From positions 1 through 38,501 of the forward strand of contig JAZUAC010000004.1 of assembly GCA_045637775.1 (NCBI GenBank): a stretch of 38,501 bases of DNA, read 5' to 3'. How positions within the stretch are numbered: position 1 is the stretch's first letter; every line of letters begins with the position of its first letter. Both the position numbers and the translations under genes were made by a program. Shown in pieces: positions 15,329 through 22,894 of this stretch. Below the pieces are notes generated by a model, which saw only the letters and a program-made list of their open reading frames with translations, searched no databases and was not told where the DNA came from. The stretch is from UMGS172 sp045637775. Lineage in GTDB: Bacteria > Bacillota > Clostridia > Oscillospirales > Acutalibacteraceae.

Positions 15329-16093
15329 ATGCTTATTTGTGTTGACATAGGCAATTCCAACATTACTATCGGTGTTTTTGATAATGACGCTTTGAAGTTT
15401 ACTGCACGTCTTGCAACCGACAGTCGCCGGACCTCGGACCAATATGCCATTGAAATAAGGGATATTATCCATATTTATGAGATCGAGCGAAGCGAGATAA
15501 CCCATGCCGCTATTGCTTCGGTTGTCCCCACCGTTGGCAGTGCTGTTGAAAAGGCTATTGTAAAGCTTTTCGGCATCAAGCCTATCGTATTAGGTCCCGG
15601 AGTTAAAACAGGACTGAATATCAAAATAGATAATCCCGCACAGTTGGGTGCCGACCTTGCCGCAGGTGCGGTTGGTGCTTTGGCAAAATACCCCACACCG
15701 TCAATCGTTATAGATATGGGTACGGCAACCACCATAAGCGTAATCGGTAAAAACGGTGAGTTTTTGGGCGGTGTTATTGCCGCAGGTGTAAAGCTTACCA
15801 TGGATGCTTTGTCCTCACGCACCGCACAGTTACCGTCGGTTGGACTTGAGGCTCCCAAAAAGGTCATCGGTACCAACACCAACGATTGTATCAAATCAGG
15901 TCTTATAATCGGTCAGGCCGCCATGCTTGACGGAATGATTGCCCGAATTGAGCGCGAGTTGGGCTCAAAGACCACCGTCATTGCCACAGGCGGTCTTGCA
16001 CCCGAGGTTGTAGCCAACTGCGACCGTGAGATTATTTTGGACGACAACCTTTTGCTTGACGGATTGAAGATAATCCACGACAAAAATATTTAA
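15329..16093 (+). CDS. coaX: Type III pantothenate kinase
   Basis: Cytoplasmic ASKHA-fold kinase that phosphorylates pantothenate, first step of coenzyme A synthesis; type III enzymes need a monovalent cation and resist feedback by CoA. 254 residues, usual length. Motifs: CVDIGNSNITIGVF (phosphate loop), LGPGVKTGLNI, GADLAAGAVGAL (the family's GADR region, Leu in place of Arg as I recall in clostridial members), IDMGTATTISVI and the C-terminal ATGGLAPEV. AAGGAG at 15317 sets the start. Cotranscribed with uppP. Confidence 0.95.
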   Translation: MLICVDIGNSNITIGVFDNDALKFTARLATDSRRTSDQYAIEIRDIIHIYEIERSEITHAAIASVVPTVGSAVEKAIVKLFGIKPIVLGPGVKTGLNIKIDNPAQLGADLAAGAVGALAKYPTPSIVIDMGTATTISVIGKNGEFLGGVIAAGVKLTMDALSSRTAQLPSVGLEAPKKVIGTNTNDCIKSGLIIGQAAMLDGMIARIERELGSKTTVIATGGLAPEVVANCDREIILDDNLLLDGLKIIHDKNI

Positions 16094-16104
16094 TGAAACA
16101 ACTC

Positions 16105-16140
16105 AACCCTGCCTGACCGTTAAGGTCAAGCAGGGTTTTA
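16105..16140 (+). terminator. Terminator of uppP-coaX
   Basis: aaccctgc (16105-16112) pairs with gcagggtt (16130-16137) with an inner gacc/ggtc pairing, then TTTATT. It stands between convergent genes. Confidence 0.82.
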
Positions 16141-16152
16141 TTATACTCACTG

Positions 16153-17406
16153 TTATTCTTCACTTGTGTGCTCGTAGAGGCTTGGTTCTTCGGGCGGTTC
16201 GACATAGTATTTATCCTTTGCGGGGTCTTTCTCGAGCTTTATTTTTCTGACACCGATATACAAAGCCGCACTGACAACCGCCGTCAAGGGTATGGTCAAC
16301 AGTATACCTATGCTGCCAACCAAAGCCTGCAACAGCTCGGCAACAATTTTCTCTACGGTGAAAAGTGTAGTAACCGATGTCGAGAGACTTACCAACAAAA
16401 GCGTAGCCGATAGTTCACAACCAATATATGCAAGCACCAGCGTGTTTGCCATTGTTCCCATTATGTCGCGTCCGATATTGACACCTGATTTAACAAGACC
16501 ACCAAAAGTCGGTCTTTCAACCTGGTCATAAAGTTCCTTTAGCGACGATGAAATTGATACCGAAACATCCATAACCGCACCGACTGCACCAAGGATAACA
16601 CCGGCAAAAATCAACGCGTTGAAATCCATATCATAATTCATCATCAAATTAACAGAATCACCGCTGATAGCACCCGACAACTTGAGATAATGCGAAGTGA
16701 TAACAGTCAGAACGCCTGCCACCACAACACCAGCGGTGCATCCGATAACCGCTGCTAAGGTCTTTTTAGAATAGCCTTCGGTCACCGATAAGGTCATAGC
16801 AATAATATACACACAGGTTAGAATTGACCACAAATAGATATTCTGTCCCGACAGAACTGCGGGCACAAACACCATAAATACCGCCGCACAGGTGAAGCCC
16901 AAAGATATAAGGGTATTGACACCTTTCTTGCGACCAAATAACAGCACCAACACAATAAATAAAAGACCCAGAATCCACAAAGGCAATGAACGGTCAAACT
17001 CGTATAAAACCCAATCGTACTGATTATCATACGATTCAATGATAACTATTCGATCACCCAACTCAACAGGTTTAAATTTAACACCCTCAAAAGCCGAAAA
17101 CTTTTCAGCCGCCGTAACCGTTTGACCCTCAAGCTCACCGTCGGTTATCTCGCATTTGAAAACGATATCAACATCGTCACCGATATATTCTTCACCAATA
17201 TAATGCTTTTCAACCTTTTCGGACACGATTTCGGTAACGGTGGCAAACTGTGCACCGTCATCACGACCGCCCAAAAACATGGTATCCTTTTTATAAACTG
17301 CCTTGTGAGCAACCACCAAAAGCACAAACGACACCGCGACGGTAACAAAATATAAAATCAACCTAATTCGGTTGATTTTGATATAATTCAAAAGCCTCTG
17401 AAACAT
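16153..17406 (-). CDS. YibE/F-family membrane protein
   Basis: 417 residues. One N-terminal transmembrane segment (about 15-33) is followed by an extracytoplasmic part of about 100 residues, then at least seven hydrophobic segments from about residue 145 to the end. Family marks are the LFGRKKGVNTLISLGFT block, VTEGYSKKTLAA, LIFAGVILGAVGAVMDVSVSISSSL and GRDIMGTMANTLVLAYIG. The YibE/YibF family is of unknown biochemical function, probably a transporter by membrane layout. AAGGAG upstream of MFQRLL gives the start. It points toward the uppP-coaX terminator, so it is a separate unit. Confidence 0.85.
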   Translation of the reverse strand: MFQRLLNYIKINRIRLILYFVTVAVSFVLLVVAHKAVYKKDTMFLGGRDDGAQFATVTEIVSEKVEKHYIGEEYIGDDVDIVFKCEITDGELEGQTVTAAEKFSAFEGVKFKPVELGDRIVIIESYDNQYDWVLYEFDRSLPLWILGLLFIVLVLLFGRKKGVNTLISLGFTCAAVFMVFVPAVLSGQNIYLWSILTCVYIIAMTLSVTEGYSKKTLAAVIGCTAGVVVAGVLTVITSHYLKLSGAISGDSVNLMMNYDMDFNALIFAGVILGAVGAVMDVSVSISSSLKELYDQVERPTFGGLVKSGVNIGRDIMGTMANTLVLAYIGCELSATLLLVSLSTSVTTLFTVEKIVAELLQALVGSIGILLTIPLTAVVSAALYIGVRKIKLEKDPAKDKYYVEPPEEPSLYEHTSEE

Positions 17407-17536
17407 ACTTTCAACTCCTTGCGTTTTATTCTAGCACAAAAACGCACAAGTTTCAAGCAACTAAAACGGCAATGTTTTTGCCGATAATATTGATAAAATC
17501 AACCGTGGGTTGTTTCTGTTATCCGCACAGGATACG

Positions 17537-17573
17537 AAAAAAGCCGTAGCTTTCAAAAAGCTACGGCTTTTTT
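17537..17573 (-). terminator. Terminator of the ECF S-component gene
   Basis: A perfect 15-bp stem (17537-17551 with 17559-17573), T6 on the minus strand, 18 bases past the stop. One of the strongest hairpins in the window. Confidence 0.92.
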
Positions 17574-17590
17574 ATTTTGTGAAATGTAAA

Positions 17591-18166
17591 TTATAAATCT
17601 TTTTTAAAGTTGATAACTCTTAAAATCACAGGTGCTAATACTATATTAACCACAAGTTCAAAAATAAAGTTGCCACCTGCAAGACCGATAAACATATATT
17701 CAGCGACACTTGCAAATCCGTTAGCAACACCCCATTCGGTAATGGTGCTCATGAAGAACACTTTGCATCCCAAAAGGAATATACCTGTATTAACAATAGG
17801 GCATACGATAGCTGAGGTTATGACTGCCAAATACTTGTTTTTATTGGCCAAAAGCTTATAAACAAGTCCGGCACAAAGACCGCACATTGTACCTTTCAAA
17901 AGAACGGTGATTATAGTGCCGGGAACATCGATTGCATAAAAAGCGGCTGCATCACCACTGATCAATACAACAACACCGAACACGAAACCGAGCCATGCAC
18001 CGATTTTGTATTCACAAATTGCTGCGCCGACAACGATAGGTACAAGTACAAGTGACACCGAGAAAGGTCCAAGTTTAATAAACTGACCAAGCAGCTGCAA
18101 CACTATGACAAGAGCTGTCATAATAGCGCCAAGGACCAACTTTTGCGTTTGATTTTTGTTTACCAT
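17591..18166 (-). CDS. ECF transporter S component (substrate unknown)
   Basis: 191 residues with about five or six hydrophobic helices, the size and layout of the substrate-binding S subunit of energy-coupling factor vitamin importers. Family marks are TALVIVLQLLGQ near the N terminus (the alanine-rich helix that docks on EcfT), PIVVGAAICEYKIGAWLGFVFGVVVL and the C-terminal NFIFELVVNIVLAPVI. No EcfA or EcfT is in the window, as expected for group II systems with a shared module. coaX lies 1.5 kb away, which hints at pantothenate, but there is no operon link and this remains weak. AGGAGG-like GGAGGA sets the start. A palindrome lies just upstream. Confidence 0.82.
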   Translation of the reverse strand: MVNKNQTQKLVLGAIMTALVIVLQLLGQFIKLGPFSVSLVLVPIVVGAAICEYKIGAWLGFVFGVVVLISGDAAAFYAIDVPGTIITVLLKGTMCGLCAGLVYKLLANKNKYLAVITSAIVCPIVNTGIFLLGCKVFFMSTITEWGVANGFASVAEYMFIGLAGGNFIFELVVNIVLAPVILRVINFKKDL

Positions 18167-18181
18167 ACAAATTCCTCCGAT

Positions 18182-18206
18182 ACTGTTCCTAATATTAGGA
18201 TACAGT
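18182..18206. promoter_or_regulatory. Palindrome in the leader of the ECF S-component gene
   Basis: actgt-tcctaat | attagga-t-acagt reads as a near-perfect dyad ending a few bases before the ribosome site (18173-18178 on plus). It could be a repressor operator or a hairpin that affects translation. Confidence 0.5.
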
Positions 18207-18316
18207 TCATAATATTTGCAAACCGCATTACACGGTGATTGCTGAAAACAAAGTCTGATATATAACTATTAAATTTTCCGACTATATTGTAACACTAAAT
18301 CCAAAATAGTCAAGTG

Positions 18317-18841
18317 TTATTTTTTGTCATCCCATAATATGACCTCGCCACTTTGAAGCGTTGCTTTAAGGTCGATAATTCTTTGATTGGACGAACCGCG
18401 GAAACGCAATGATATATCCTTTAATTCTTCAACAAACCGACCGTCAACAAGCACATCAATAAGCGATAACATTTCATCGGTGACCTCGCATCGTGCCCTT
18501 GATTGACCGACAAGTTCTTCAAAAGTGTATCCCGAATAGCACCAAACGGTCTTTTGAGGATATTTTTCTTTAACCTTTTTCAAAAATTTTACCAACACCC
18601 GCTGATTTTGAGGTTCCATCGGTTCACCGCCAAGCAGGGTCAATCCTTTTATATAGCTTGGAGCCAAAGCCTCTAAAAGTTCGTTTTCAATATCGGCGGT
18701 AAAGGGCTGACCGTAGTCGAAATCCCAAGCCTCTTGGTTAAAACAACCCTTGCAATGGTGTGTGCAACCCGAAACAAAAAGCGTCACCCGAACACCGCTT
18801 CCGTTGGCTATATCATTTTTGTTTATCTTTGCGTAGTTCAT
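18317..18841 (-). CDS. nrdG: Anaerobic ribonucleotide reductase activating protein
   Basis: Radical SAM activase that makes the glycyl radical on NrdD. 174 residues, typical. The cluster motif is CTHHCKGC (Cys-X3-Cys-X2-Cys), preceded by GSGVRVTLFVSG and followed by FNQEAWDF. LTLLGGEPMEP is the SAM-contacting GGE motif. The start at 18841 is preceded by an AAGAAG site. It lies 60 bases after the nrdD stop, in the same direction, with a hairpin in the gap. Confidence 0.93.
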   Translation of the reverse strand: MNYAKINKNDIANGSGVRVTLFVSGCTHHCKGCFNQEAWDFDYGQPFTADIENELLEALAPSYIKGLTLLGGEPMEPQNQRVLVKFLKKVKEKYPQKTVWCYSGYTFEELVGQSRARCEVTDEMLSLIDVLVDGRFVEELKDISLRFRGSSNQRIIDLKATLQSGEVILWDDKK

Positions 18842-18871
18842 AATTTTCTTCTTTTTTTGAACCTCACCAAT

Positions 18872-18899
18872 GCCTCCTTGTCTAAAAGGAGGCTTTTTT
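18872..18899. other. Hairpin between nrdD and nrdG
   Basis: gcctcctt (18872-18879) pairs with aaggaggc (18886-18893), then T6 on the plus strand only. In the nrdDG transcript it is a hairpin without a T run, so it may be an RNA processing or stability site, not a full stop. Confidence 0.55.
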
Positions 18900-18901
18900 G
18901 T

Positions 18902-21085
18902 TTACAGGTGAAGAACTCTTTCCTGAATCTCTTGGGTTCTTCCCTGATTCCAATACTGAGTACCGATATATCCACAGGTGCGTCTTGCAACATTCATTTT
19001 TGCTTGGTCGCGGTTGCCGCATTTCGGACACTCCCAAACCAACTTGCCGTCTTCCTTGACAATGCGAATTTCACCGTCAAAACCACAAACCTGACAGTAG
19101 TCGGACTTGGTGTTGAGCTCGGCATACATAATATTGTCGTAGATAAACTTCATAACATCAAGCACCGCTTCAATGTTATCCTGCATATTGGGAACCTCAA
19201 CGTAAGATATAGCACCGCCGGGCGACAAAGCCTGGAACTTGGCTTCAAGAGTCAGCTTGGCAAATGCGTCGATTTCTTCGGTAACATGAACATGATAAGA
19301 GTTGGTAATATAGCTCTTATCGGTTACACCCTGAATTATACCGAAACGCTTCTGCAAAGCTTTAGCAAACTTATATGTGGTAGATTCAAGCGGAGTGCCG
19401 TAAAGCGAATAGTGAATATTCTCGGCGTTTCTCCATTTGAGGCAGGCATCGTTGAGCTTTTCAAGCACCTTGATACCAAAGGCTTCGCCCTGCGGCTCGG
19501 TCAATTTTCTGCCCGTTACATGGTATACGCACTCCCAAAGACCTGCGTAGCCCAGCGAAATGGTAGAGTAACCGCCGTGGAGAAGTTTATCAATAGGCTC
19601 GCCTTTTTGGAGTCTTGCCAACGCGCCATACTGCCAAAGGATGGGTGCGGCATCAGACAAAGTACCTTCCAAACGCTCATGGCGGCACTGCAATGCACGG
19701 TGACAAAGCTCAAGACGCTCGTCAAGCACCTTCCAGAATTTATCCTCATCCTTACCTTCCATACAAGCAGAACAGGCAACATCGACAAGATTTATAGTTA
19801 CAACACCCTGATTGAATCGACCGTAATACTTAGGGCGACCGTTTTCGTCGACCCAAGGAGTCAGGAAACTGCGGCAACCCATACAGGTGTAGCAATTACC
19901 GTTGCCGTTCTGGTCGATTTTAAGCTGAAGCATAATCTTTTCGGAAATATAATCGGGGACCATGCGCTTGGCAGTACATCTTGCCGACAACTCGGTGAGA
20001 TACCAATAAGGTGCATCTTCGGTTATGTTGTCATCCTCAAGAACATAAATAAGCTTGGGGAATGCAGGTGTTACATAAACGCCTGCTTCGTTCTTAACAC
20101 CCTCGATACGCTGGGTGAGAACCTCTTCAATAATGAGAGCAAGGTCTTTTTTCTCTTGCTCACTGCGAGCCTCACCAAGGTACATAAACACGGTGATAAA
20201 CGGAGCTTGACCGTTGGTTGTGAGCAAGGTTACAACCTGATACTGCAGGGTCTGAACACCCTTTTTTATTTCGGAACGCAAACGCTTTTCAACAATTGCA
20301 CTAATCTTGTCGTCGGGCATCTGAACTTCTGCCGACTCAAGCTCTGCCAAAACCTCGCGGCGAATCTTTTCGCGTGAGATCTGAACAAAGGGTGCAAGAT
20401 GAGTAAGGCTGATACTCTGACCGCCATACTGATTGGAAGCAACCTGTGCGATGATCTGGGTTGCAATGTTACAAGCGGTAGAGAAACTGTGAGGCTTTTC
20501 GATCATGGTGCCGCTGATAACTGTACCGTTCTGCAACATATCCTCAAGATTGACAAGGTCGCAGTTGTGCATGTGCTGGGCATAATAATCACTGTCATGA
20601 AAGTGAATTATACCTTCACGATGAGCCTTGACTATCTCTTCGGGCAACAAAATACGCTCGGTAATATCACGGCTGACCTCGCCTGCCATATAGTCGCGCT
20701 GAACGCTGTTGACAGTGGGGTTTTTGTTGGAGTTTTCCTGCTTAGCTTCCTCATTATTGCACTCGATAAGCGACAGAATCTTATCGTCGGTGGTGTTGGA
20801 AGCACGAACAATGTTACGGGTGTAGCGGTAACGGATGTAACGCTTGGCCGTTTCATAAGCACCGTGCTTCATAAGTTGGGTCTCAACCAACTCCTGAATC
20901 TCCTCAACCGACAACGCTCTGCCTATACCGGCACAGTAATTTTCAATTATTGCGGCAATGGCATGAATCTGCTCGGGAATAAGTTCAGGTCTTCCCTCGG
21001 TTGCCAAATTTGCTTTTGCAATAGCGTTTTCAATTTTTATAGGCTCAAAAATAGCTTCCGAACCGTTTCGCTTGATAATTTTCAT
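18902..21085 (-). CDS. nrdD: Anaerobic ribonucleoside-triphosphate reductase
   Basis: Class III reductase that makes dNTPs from NTPs in the absence of oxygen through a glycyl radical. 727 residues. The N terminus is an ATP-cone allosteric domain (IIKRNGSEAIFEPIKIENAI). Mid-protein motifs include HDSDYYAQHMHNCDL, the YGGQSISL block and NGNCYTCMGCRSFLTPW. The C-terminal zinc site is CQVCGF plus CPKCGN, and the radical loop is RRTCGYIGTQYW with the glycyl radical Gly near residue 700. GAGGACG before the ATG fits the start. Promoter and NrdR-like boxes lie upstream. nrdG follows. Confidence 0.97.
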   Translation of the reverse strand: MKIIKRNGSEAIFEPIKIENAIAKANLATEGRPELIPEQIHAIAAIIENYCAGIGRALSVEEIQELVETQLMKHGAYETAKRYIRYRYTRNIVRASNTTDDKILSLIECNNEEAKQENSNKNPTVNSVQRDYMAGEVSRDITERILLPEEIVKAHREGIIHFHDSDYYAQHMHNCDLVNLEDMLQNGTVISGTMIEKPHSFSTACNIATQIIAQVASNQYGGQSISLTHLAPFVQISREKIRREVLAELESAEVQMPDDKISAIVEKRLRSEIKKGVQTLQYQVVTLLTTNGQAPFITVFMYLGEARSEQEKKDLALIIEEVLTQRIEGVKNEAGVYVTPAFPKLIYVLEDDNITEDAPYWYLTELSARCTAKRMVPDYISEKIMLQLKIDQNGNGNCYTCMGCRSFLTPWVDENGRPKYYGRFNQGVVTINLVDVACSACMEGKDEDKFWKVLDERLELCHRALQCRHERLEGTLSDAAPILWQYGALARLQKGEPIDKLLHGGYSTISLGYAGLWECVYHVTGRKLTEPQGEAFGIKVLEKLNDACLKWRNAENIHYSLYGTPLESTTYKFAKALQKRFGIIQGVTDKSYITNSYHVHVTEEIDAFAKLTLEAKFQALSPGGAISYVEVPNMQDNIEAVLDVMKFIYDNIMYAELNTKSDYCQVCGFDGEIRIVKEDGKLVWECPKCGNRDQAKMNVARRTCGYIGTQYWNQGRTQEIQERVLHL

Positions 21086-21129
21086 ACTTTCGTCCTCATT
21101 AAGTTATCATGTATCTTTTGTGTACGAGT

Positions 21130-21158
21130 ATTGTACCAAATGAAAAGCCCGTTGTCAA
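21130..21158 (-). promoter_or_regulatory. Promoter of nrdDG
   Basis: On the minus strand TTGACA (21153-21158), 17 bases, TACAAT (21130-21135). It lies about 45 bases upstream of the nrdD start. Confidence 0.82.
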
Positions 21159-21167
21159 TGGTATTTT

Positions 21168-21211
21168 CACATATTTTGTAATATATTTTGCACTTGGCAC
21201 AATATATTGTG
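21168..21211. promoter_or_regulatory. Pair of NrdR-like boxes upstream of nrdD
   Basis: cacaatatattgtg (21198-21211) is a perfect palindrome matching the NrdR box consensus acaCwAtATaTwGtgt. cacatattttgtaa (21168-21181) is a weaker second box. They start 30 bases apart, near three helix turns, as NrdR pairs do. They sit just upstream of the -35 box. NrdR is the zinc-ATP-cone repressor of ribonucleotide reductase genes. Confidence 0.78.
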
Positions 21212-21220
21212 TTCCCCAAA

Positions 21221-21260
21221 AACAAAAGAAGGCCCCAACCATGTGATTGGCACCTTCTTT
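21221..21260 (-). terminator. Terminator at the far end of the tRNA-Arg module
   Basis: agaaggccccaa pairs with ttggcaccttct with one mismatch; A/T runs lie on both sides. It ends directly before the duplicated tRNA 3' end at 21263. Confidence 0.75.
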
Positions 21261-21262
21261 TT

Positions 21263-21443
21263 TGGCCCGCCTGAAGGGATGATTCCGCTTCGCGTTATCC
21301 GTCCTTGCGGCACAGCCGCTGCGGACTTCGAGGCTAAAAACAGTCCACCGGACTGTTTTCTTGACGCCTCTCACCCTCTCAGGGTTCGAATCCCTTCAAA
21401 CGTAAAAAGAAAACACCAACCTAACGGTCGGTGTCTCCTTTTC
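21263..21443 (-). repeat. tRNA-associated intergenic module, copy B (downstream of tRNA-Arg)
   Basis: Same order of parts as copy A: terminator hairpin after the tRNA, inverted T-arm-like segment (21380-21397), perfect hairpin aaaacagtcc-acc-ggactgtttt (21337-21359), GC-rich variable part, then a copy of the tRNA 3' end (21263-21280 equals 21444-21461, 18 bases) and a second terminator. In both copies the duplicated tRNA tail matches its own neighbour tRNA, while the central hairpin is shared between copies. Confidence 0.75.
21402..21434 (-). terminator. Terminator of tRNA-Arg
   Basis: acaccaacc (21413-21421) with ggtcggtgt (21426-21434), one wobble. On the minus strand it is followed by TTTCTTTTT. 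Confidence 0.75.
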
Positions 21444-21520
21444 TGGCCCGCCTGAAGGGATTCGAACCCCCGTCCTTCAGAATCGGAATCTGCTGCGATA
21501 TCCAGCTTCGCTACAGGCGG
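21444..21520 (-). tRNA. tRNA-Arg(CCG)
   Basis: 77 bases on the minus strand with encoded CCA (TGG at 21444-21446 on plus). Acceptor stem CCGCCTG/CAGGCGG, discriminator G. D arm GCGA/TCGC. The anticodon loop is TTCCGAT, giving anticodon CCG, which reads CGG. The first pair of the anticodon stem is a G-A mismatch and the T stem uses G-T wobbles, so it is slightly irregular but complete. Confidence 0.92.
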
Positions 21521-21554
21521 TGATATTAAATTGATAATAAATTATATTAAGATA

Positions 21555-21616
21555 TTCTCCCACCCCGTACTTCGAAATCGAAATCTACTGCTAATCCCGG
21601 CTTCGCTACAGGCGGT
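21555..21616 (-). pseudogene. tRNA-Arg remnant (5' two thirds, TCG-like anticodon loop)
   Basis: On the minus strand it starts with the same CCGCCTGTAGCGAAGC as the intact tRNA-Arg, diverges in the D loop, has a loop TTTCGAT that would read as anticodon TCG, and ends after the variable region. The T arm and 3' acceptor strand are missing. It stands about 35 bases upstream of the intact tRNA in the same direction. Confidence 0.7.
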
Positions 21617-21632
21617 AATGTTAATTGGCTGA

Positions 21633-21750
21633 GGAAGGTACAGAGGCCTTCCGCTACAATGTATGAATATCAAAATTTTTAAAGGGCGGACAACATCCGC
21701 CCACGGTCGATTCACAAATCGACCCTGAGTTTCGGGACAATTCGCCCTTA
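21633..21750. repeat. Cluster of palindromic intergenic repeats
   Basis: Three small hairpins: ggaagg/ccttcc (21633-21652), gggcgga/tccgccc (21684-21702) and ggtcgatt/aatcgacc (21705-21724), plus an outer agggcg pairing that reaches the stop codon of the next gene. The build is like the branched repeat at 34375-34425. Confidence 0.6.
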
Positions 21751-22569
21751 CTTCGATGCCGTCGACTCGGTTTTTGAAGTTGTTTTATCGGTCTCAACAT
21801 TCCAAAGACCTGGATCGGACACAACTCTTGAAATAAACTTATTGGCGTTTTCGATATGCTCTTTAACATCGCCTTTGTTAGCCGTTGCGTTTTCTCCCAC
21901 ACGGCGGCGAAGCAAATAATAATCAAATCCGTTACTGTAATTCATGCTAACCTTATTAAACGCCGTGTCAAAAACAGTTCCGTTTAATTGGAAAGCAGTT
22001 CCGTTCAAATCGGGCAGACCGAGCGACCTATCAAGAAAATCGTCACCAAATTTACTTGCAAGATCGTCATACGCGCCCTTGTCTACTATATAAACAATAG
22101 CTTCCTCGTTTTGGAACTGACCAAGCAATCTTGTCGAAGCATCAGAATCAGCCAATCTCTGATCGTCGGGTATGGCACAGTTTACCACTAGCACCTCTAC
22201 CTTACCGTCATCGTTTATATCATCGCAATACTTTTCGGCAATAGCAGCAAGATTTTCGCTCATGGCACTGTTGACATAGGTTTTGGTATACAGGACGATT
22301 GTCATATCATATTGAGTTCGGGTTGCACATTGGGTAACGCCGATAGTCAATATAATAACGATAATAAGAATGAAACCAATGGCAAACTTGCTATAATACC
22401 AAAAGTTTGATATTTTGCTTGCCGTGGATTGCACATATTCTATTTTTTCTTCGTGTTCAAAATTGTCGGGATCTTCTTTAAAGGCTTCTCTTTTCCTTTT
22501 AAGTTCAATGAGCTCCTGCTGGCGCGCTCTTTGCTCCTCAACCGAATTTTTAGATTTATTATTTGCCAT
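21748..22569 (-). CDS. Membrane-anchored protein of unknown function
   Basis: 273 residues. The first 60 are charged and likely helical or coiled coil (VEEQRARQQELIELKRKREA). One transmembrane segment lies at about 63-82 (SKFAIGFILIIVIILTIGVT), so most of the protein, residues 85-273, is outside the cell. The outer part includes VEVLVVNCAIPDD, preceded by DDINDDGK, which resembles a calcium loop, and a Thr/Ser-rich tail. AAGGGAG upstream selects the ATG at 22569 over the one two codons earlier, which would have no spacing. I do not recognise a family. Genes around it are a tRNA and feoB, with no operon link. Confidence 0.8.
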   Translation of the reverse strand: MANNKSKNSVEEQRARQQELIELKRKREAFKEDPDNFEHEEKIEYVQSTASKISNFWYYSKFAIGFILIIVIILTIGVTQCATRTQYDMTIVLYTKTYVNSAMSENLAAIAEKYCDDINDDGKVEVLVVNCAIPDDQRLADSDASTRLLGQFQNEEAIVYIVDKGAYDDLASKFGDDFLDRSLGLPDLNGTAFQLNGTVFDTAFNKVSMNYSNGFDYYLLRRRVGENATANKGDVKEHIENANKFISRVVSDPGLWNVETDKTTSKTESTASK

Positions 22570-22667
22570 TTTCATCTCCCTTTCGGTTGAACTCGTTTAG
22601 TATGTGTCAGTTTGTATATTCTACCACATCGCACCGTCTTTTACAAGTATATAATTTTGAATAATCT

Positions 22668-22703
22668 AAAAACATAAGAGCCACCGACTATTCGGTCGGT
22701 GAC
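22668..22703 (-). terminator. Terminator of the feo operon
   Basis: gccaccgac (ends at 22688) pairs with gtcggtgac (22695-22703) with one mismatch; on the minus strand a TCTTATGTTTTT tail follows. It is 15 bases past the last feo gene. Confidence 0.65.
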
Positions 22704-22718
22704 CCTTGTGATTAAAAA

Positions 22719-22889
22719 TTATATTCCTTTGTTACCGTCTTTAGGTTGACAAATATTACATGCTCCGCAGTTTCCGCCGCACGAGCAGGAATGTTTGCCT
22801 TTTTTGCGATTGCGGATCCCCACAGCGATTATCGCAATAACAATAGCCGCTATGATAGCCGCTATGATGAGCGTAGGTAAATTTATCAT
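22719..22889 (-). CDS. FeoB-associated Cys-rich membrane protein
   Basis: 56 residues, found by reading the gap after feoB. One transmembrane helix, LIIAAIIAAIVIAIIAVGI, is followed by a basic RNRKKGK and a Cys-rich tail SCSCGGNCGACNIC. This is the layout of the small FeoB-associated family (Pfam FeoB_associated) found behind feoB in many Firmicutes. It starts five bases after the feoB stop, so it is translationally linked, and uses AAGGCG as ribosome site. The Cys tail may bind iron at the membrane; this is an inference. Confidence 0.9.
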   Translation of the reverse strand: MINLPTLIIAAIIAAIVIAIIAVGIRNRKKGKHSCSCGGNCGACNICQPKDGNKGI

Positions 22890-22894
22890 AAATA

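Noticed and set aside
18182..18310. Vitamin riboswitch in the ECF S-component leader
   Set aside because: I could not match the leader to the conserved cores of THF, TPP, preQ1 or cobalamin riboswitches by eye; only the dyad is evident.
18734..20377. 547-codon open frame on the plus strand
   Set aside because: It lies antisense to nrdD/nrdG, which are certain genes; no family match, no ribosome site.
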